Assembly: GCA_900543715.1 (NCBI GenBank)
Contig: UQSX01000009.1
Location: forward strand, 1-64,000
Direction: 5' to 3'
DNA from: an uncultured Blautia sp.
Lineage (GTDB): Bacteria; Bacillota; Clostridia; Lachnospirales; Lachnospiraceae
DNA: 64,000 nucleotides
Translations under genes and position numbers: made by a program
The notes under the pieces: model-generated
Seen by the model: the letters and a program-made list of their open reading frames with translations, nothing else
The model's database searches: none
What the model was told of the DNA's origin: nothing
Part shown: positions 61,291-64,000 of the stretch, piece by piece
Numbering within the stretch: position 1 is the stretch's first letter
Layout of the letters: every line of letters starts with the position of its first letter

Positions 61291-64000
61291 CTGTGTCTCC
61301 TCTTTCTTCTATATATAATAAGTCCTGCAATAAGCACTGCTGCGGCTGCTGCTGCCGGCAGTACATAGACAAGAGGTCTGGAAGTATCCTGGACTCCAAG
61401 TACTGATACCTCCTGGCTTTCGTCCCATGTGTCTGCAGCATCGGTGTCCCCGGCTTTTGTCTGAACAGAGGCCTCTGCCACTTCAATATCATTCAGAGAA
61501 CCTGACAGAGCTCTTTCGGCAATAAAGTAGTCTCCGCCTTCTTCCAGAGTAAATTCAATAACGCCTTTTTCTATGGTAAGCTTTTTCACATACCCGGCTT
61601 CTCTTGTCTCGGGGTCATAAGAGAAAAGCAAGGTCGTGCCATCTTCCATTTCTGTATTCAGGGTAACCAGCATCTTCCCGGGGAAAGTCTCCATAGATTC
61701 CATACACAAGATCAGCGGCTCCTGGGCCAGCGTCTCTATATCTTCCTTATGCTCACAGTCTTCTCCTGTACGGATCCGAAACTGAAAATCTTCGGTCCTC
61801 TCCACATCTTCTCCGTTGATCGTAAGAGTATAACTGATCTTATCATTCAGTTTTCCCTCACCCTGGAGATTTCGGCTGGTACCTTTGATCTCCTCTAACT
61901 CTTCCTTGCTCATGATGCCTTCTGTCTCTACTTTAAGAATATTCTGACTGGAGCTGGCTGCAGAAGATGTGGAAACTTTTCTTGCGCTTCCTGTGGAAGC
62001 GCTCCTGCTGGTACTGATACTGTAGCCTGAACCGGTGCCGGCAAGGCTTTTCTCCGTATCACTGTTTCCAAGGATCGTAAGTTCCCCCTGAGCGTTGGAC
62101 GTCAGTCCTTCCGGTGTTCCGGAATTATCGTTTCCATTTAGTCCCAGAATTTCCTTCGCCAGCCAGTAACGGCCTCCTATGGAAACCGTCATCTTCAGCT
62201 TCCCTGAGGCAACCTGGGCTGTTCCTGCACTCTGGATAGTCAGTTTGTCCGGGTTGAGCCAGTATAAGTCGTAGGTTCCATCTGCTGCGCTGCAGGTCGT
62301 CTCCAGTGTCACCGGACCGTTCATGCTGCCGTTCTGTAAAAATTCCACCTGAAGGGCCGCTCCTTCCACACTGACGTCTCCCTGAGAAATCTTTACGCCT
62401 GCCTGAATATCTGCTGCCGCCTGGATCTCAGCGCCCTGATAGGTCAGAGTATAGTCTGTTCCGTCAGCCAGTTTTCCCCGGTACACAAAACTTTCCTGAG
62501 TTCTCCGGATATTCTGAAATACCGCTTCAGGGATAACTCCGTCATCCAGGCTCTGGACGATTTCTGCTGCGTTCAGAAGACTCTGGATATTTACCAGCAG
62601 CTCCTGCTCTTCTGTTTCCAGCTGGCTGTATCTGGTCATCAATGCATTTACCGTATCGGCGCTGTCCTGGTTTATCCTGAGGGGATCTATCTGATCCCAG
62701 ATATCCTGATCCAGGGCATCTGCCACAGCCTCCCGCTCTTCTATCTGCTTCAGATATCCTTCCAGCGCAGCCTTCAGTTCTGCTTTCTGGGGCCACTCTC
62801 CCAGGGCCTCCAATTCAGTGAGATATTGATGTATCATAAGTTTGTCAGAAATTTTCACCGGCGTCTCAATTCCCTGGATTTTTTCCTGGAATTCCTGCCG
62901 TTCCTGATCCCTGGCTTCCTCATCTTCCGCTTCCAGTTCCTGAAGCCGGGCCTGAAGTTCCACAAGTTTTCCATAATTAGTCACCTGGACCTTCTCTTCC
63001 TCTGTCAGAGAATCATAGGCTGCCTGTGCTGCCTGGACAGCTGCCTGGTGTGTCAGAGTCAGTTCAGCTACAGAAGGAAGCCGGTCAATCTGGCTTATCA
63101 CAGCCTGCACTGCAGCGGCGCCGTCAGCCTGAATGGTCAGCGTCCAGTTTTCCTGGCTGCCGTTCTGCCGGTACACGGTAATATTCAATACCGTACCACT
63201 CTCCACAGGAATAGTCCCTTCCACAGGAGTGCTTCCATCGGCTTTTCTTCCGGTGGTACGGTAGGTATCCTCTCCAACTGTTATTTCTGCTGCGTCATAG
63301 TTTCCTATAGGAAGGTTCTGTATCTGGATTTCCTGTACATTGCTGCCTATCTCCAGCACCGCCTCACTGCCGGCGGCGCAGGTATAGGTCATGGCGCCGG
63401 CCTGGACTGCATAGGCTGAAGTATCTGCCTGGGCTTTAAAATCCCAGACACTGCTCCCCTGCTGCCAGCACCGGTAGGCTGCAATGGCATAAAGAGCCTG
63501 ATCTGTTGCCATACCGTTTGACTCTGTATCTTCTGCCAGATGTTTAAATCCTCCCGTGCTGGTGTTATAATACTTTGCCAGACCATCCAGCAGTGACTTT
63601 CCCGATGAAGAAGTCACGGAAGCCGGGTCGATTCCCATGGCCGCAAAGGCTGCAATAGCCTGGGCTGTAGATTCACAGTTATAATCTCCGCTGCTCTGAA
63701 GATCTCCATCCTGGGAAATCCCTGCTCTCAGCACAGAAAGGCCGCTGTCCACTGCTGTACGGATCTCCTGGTCTCCCGCATAATAAGGGGCAAGAGCATA
63801 AACGGTCATCCCGGTTATATCTGCATCTGCTGGGTCCTGACCGCCGTAAAGACTCCAGCCTCCTCCCGGAGCCTGATTGTCCAGAATATAACGGATCAGG
63901 CTTTCTCTGCCATAGGCGCTGCCTTCCGTAACTTCATATCCTAGGCTGTCCAAAGTCAGAAGCCCCCAGACGGCGCCGTTGATCCCCTGCTGCCAGGGCT
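61287..64000 (-). CDS. Surface protein with terpenoid-cyclase-like (alpha6/alpha6) domain, 5' end outside window
   Basis: 903 residues visible; the frame stays open to the window edge (a TTG at 63953 is not a start, since NGAVWGLLTLDS reads through it). Domains in order: alpha6/alpha6 barrel repeats of the prenyltransferase/squalene-oxidase type (PGGGWSLYGG, DADITGMTVYALAPYY, NCESTAQAIAAFAAMGIDP, MATDQALYAIAAYRCW). Then a beta domain (about 63385-63130), a long helical part with the Firmicutes linker repeat (VAELTLTHQAAVQAAQAAYD; SLTEEEKVQVTNYGKL), further beta domains, a Ser-rich stretch, a C-terminal helix (LVYVLPAAAAAAVLIAGLII) and RRKRRHR as membrane anchor. The barrel is the fold of the transcobalamin alpha domain. 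Signal peptide not visible. Confidence 0.87.
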   Translation of the reverse strand, partial: PWQQGINGAVWGLLTLDSLGYEVTEGSAYGRESLIRYILDNQAPGGGWSLYGGQDPADADITGMTVYALAPYYAGDQEIRTAVDSGLSVLRAGISQDGDLQSSGDYNCESTAQAIAAFAAMGIDPASVTSSSGKSLLDGLAKYYNTSTGGFKHLAEDTESNGMATDQALYAIAAYRCWQQGSSVWDFKAQADTSAYAVQAGAMTYTCAAGSEAVLEIGSNVQEIQIQNLPIGNYDAAEITVGEDTYRTTGRKADGSTPVEGTIPVESGTVLNITVYRQNGSQENWTLTIQADGAAAVQAVISQIDRLPSVAELTLTHQAAVQAAQAAYDSLTEEEKVQVTNYGKLVELQARLQELEAEDEEARDQERQEFQEKIQGIETPVKISDKLMIHQYLTELEALGEWPQKAELKAALEGYLKQIEEREAVADALDQDIWDQIDPLRINQDSADTVNALMTRYSQLETEEQELLVNIQSLLNAAEIVQSLDDGVIPEAVFQNIRRTQESFVYRGKLADGTDYTLTYQGAEIQAAADIQAGVKISQGDVSVEGAALQVEFLQNGSMNGPVTLETTCSAADGTYDLYWLNPDKLTIQSAGTAQVASGKLKMTVSIGGRYWLAKEILGLNGNDNSGTPEGLTSNAQGELTILGNSDTEKSLAGTGSGYSISTSRSASTGSARKVSTSSAASSSQNILKVETEGIMSKEELEEIKGTSRNLQGEGKLNDKISYTLTINGEDVERTEDFQFRIRTGEDCEHKEDIETLAQEPLILCMESMETFPGKMLVTLNTEMEDGTTLLFSYDPETREAGYVKKLTIEKGVIEFTLEEGGDYFIAERALSGSLNDIEVAEASVQTKAGDTDAADTWDESQEVSVLGVQDTSRPLVYVLPAAAAAAVLIAGLIIYRRKRRHR

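Noticed and set aside
61100-61492. A 130-codon minus-strand frame across the junction of the barrel and DUF4430 genes
   Set aside because: It is an out-of-frame shadow; the two real genes join through an ATGA overlap.
63951-63953. TTG as start of the barrel protein
   Set aside because: The frame stays open to the window edge and the upstream residues continue the barrel repeat, so the true start is outside.
1-64000. CRISPR arrays, prophage or insertion sequences
   Set aside because: No regularly spaced repeats, integrase, capsid or intact transposase genes were seen on either strand.

Overview
The window looks like a chromosomal segment of a low-to-mid GC, spore-forming-type Clostridia, most likely family Lachnospiraceae (Blautia/Mediterraneibacter-like). 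This is inferred from the gene families, strong AGGAGG ribosome binding sites, the Bacillus/Clostridium-type long SRP RNA, a V-type ATPase operon, a Firmicutes-type Tad/Flp cluster and two dedicated ECF transporters. No phage, insertion sequence or CRISPR array is visible.

Region by region: 1-6.2 kb, minus strand, carries transketolase N-subunit (cut by the edge), a transaldolase, a LacI-type regulator, recR-ybaB-dnaX and a phosphofructokinase. dnaX contains a textbook programmed -1 frameshift signal. 6.3-7.3 kb holds the SRP RNA gene with promoter and terminator, abutting a DedA protein. 7.3-13.2 kb is a patchwork: an Rpn-family nuclease remnant, a small exported protein, a DUF4367 protein, murG, a sigma factor, a HIT protein, an orphan histidine kinase behind a Spo0A-box-like site, and a rhomboid protease. 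13.5-23.1 kb is one long Tad/type IVb pilus operon with two prepilin peptidases, CpaE-like, CpaF, TadB, a TadC with a large ectodomain, a Flp1 pilin, pseudopilins and an FHA protein. 23.1-32.8 kb holds mostly single genes (SGNH hydrolase, YbaK, CapA, acyltransferase, TRIC channel, YqeY, a SagB-like oxidoreductase-CcdA-TlpA operon, tRNA-Lys, trmB) and several small proteins.

33.0-41.6 kb is a nine-gene V/A-type ATPase operon. 41.8-47.7 kb, minus strand, is a probable operon of ECF S component, fused double ATPase, EcfT, PHP phosphoesterase, inositol-monophosphatase-like enzyme and RpiR/MurR regulator: an uptake-and-dephosphorylation system of unknown substrate. 47.9-54.4 kb is pstSCAB-phoU-phoB-phoR behind a Pho box; its PstS has its two halves in circularly permuted order. 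54.6-56.4 kb has an AraC regulator and a divergent YczE-like membrane protein.

56.4-64 kb, minus strand, is the most interesting region: a membrane-anchored terpenoid-cyclase-like (alpha6/alpha6) surface protein (5' end outside the window), a DUF4430 lipoprotein, EcfT, fused double ATPase and an unusual ECF S component. The barrel and DUF4430 parts correspond to the two domains of animal transcobalamin/intrinsic factor, here split into two surface proteins and coupled to their own ECF importer. This suggests a capture-and-import system for a corrinoid or another ligand held in the same way.
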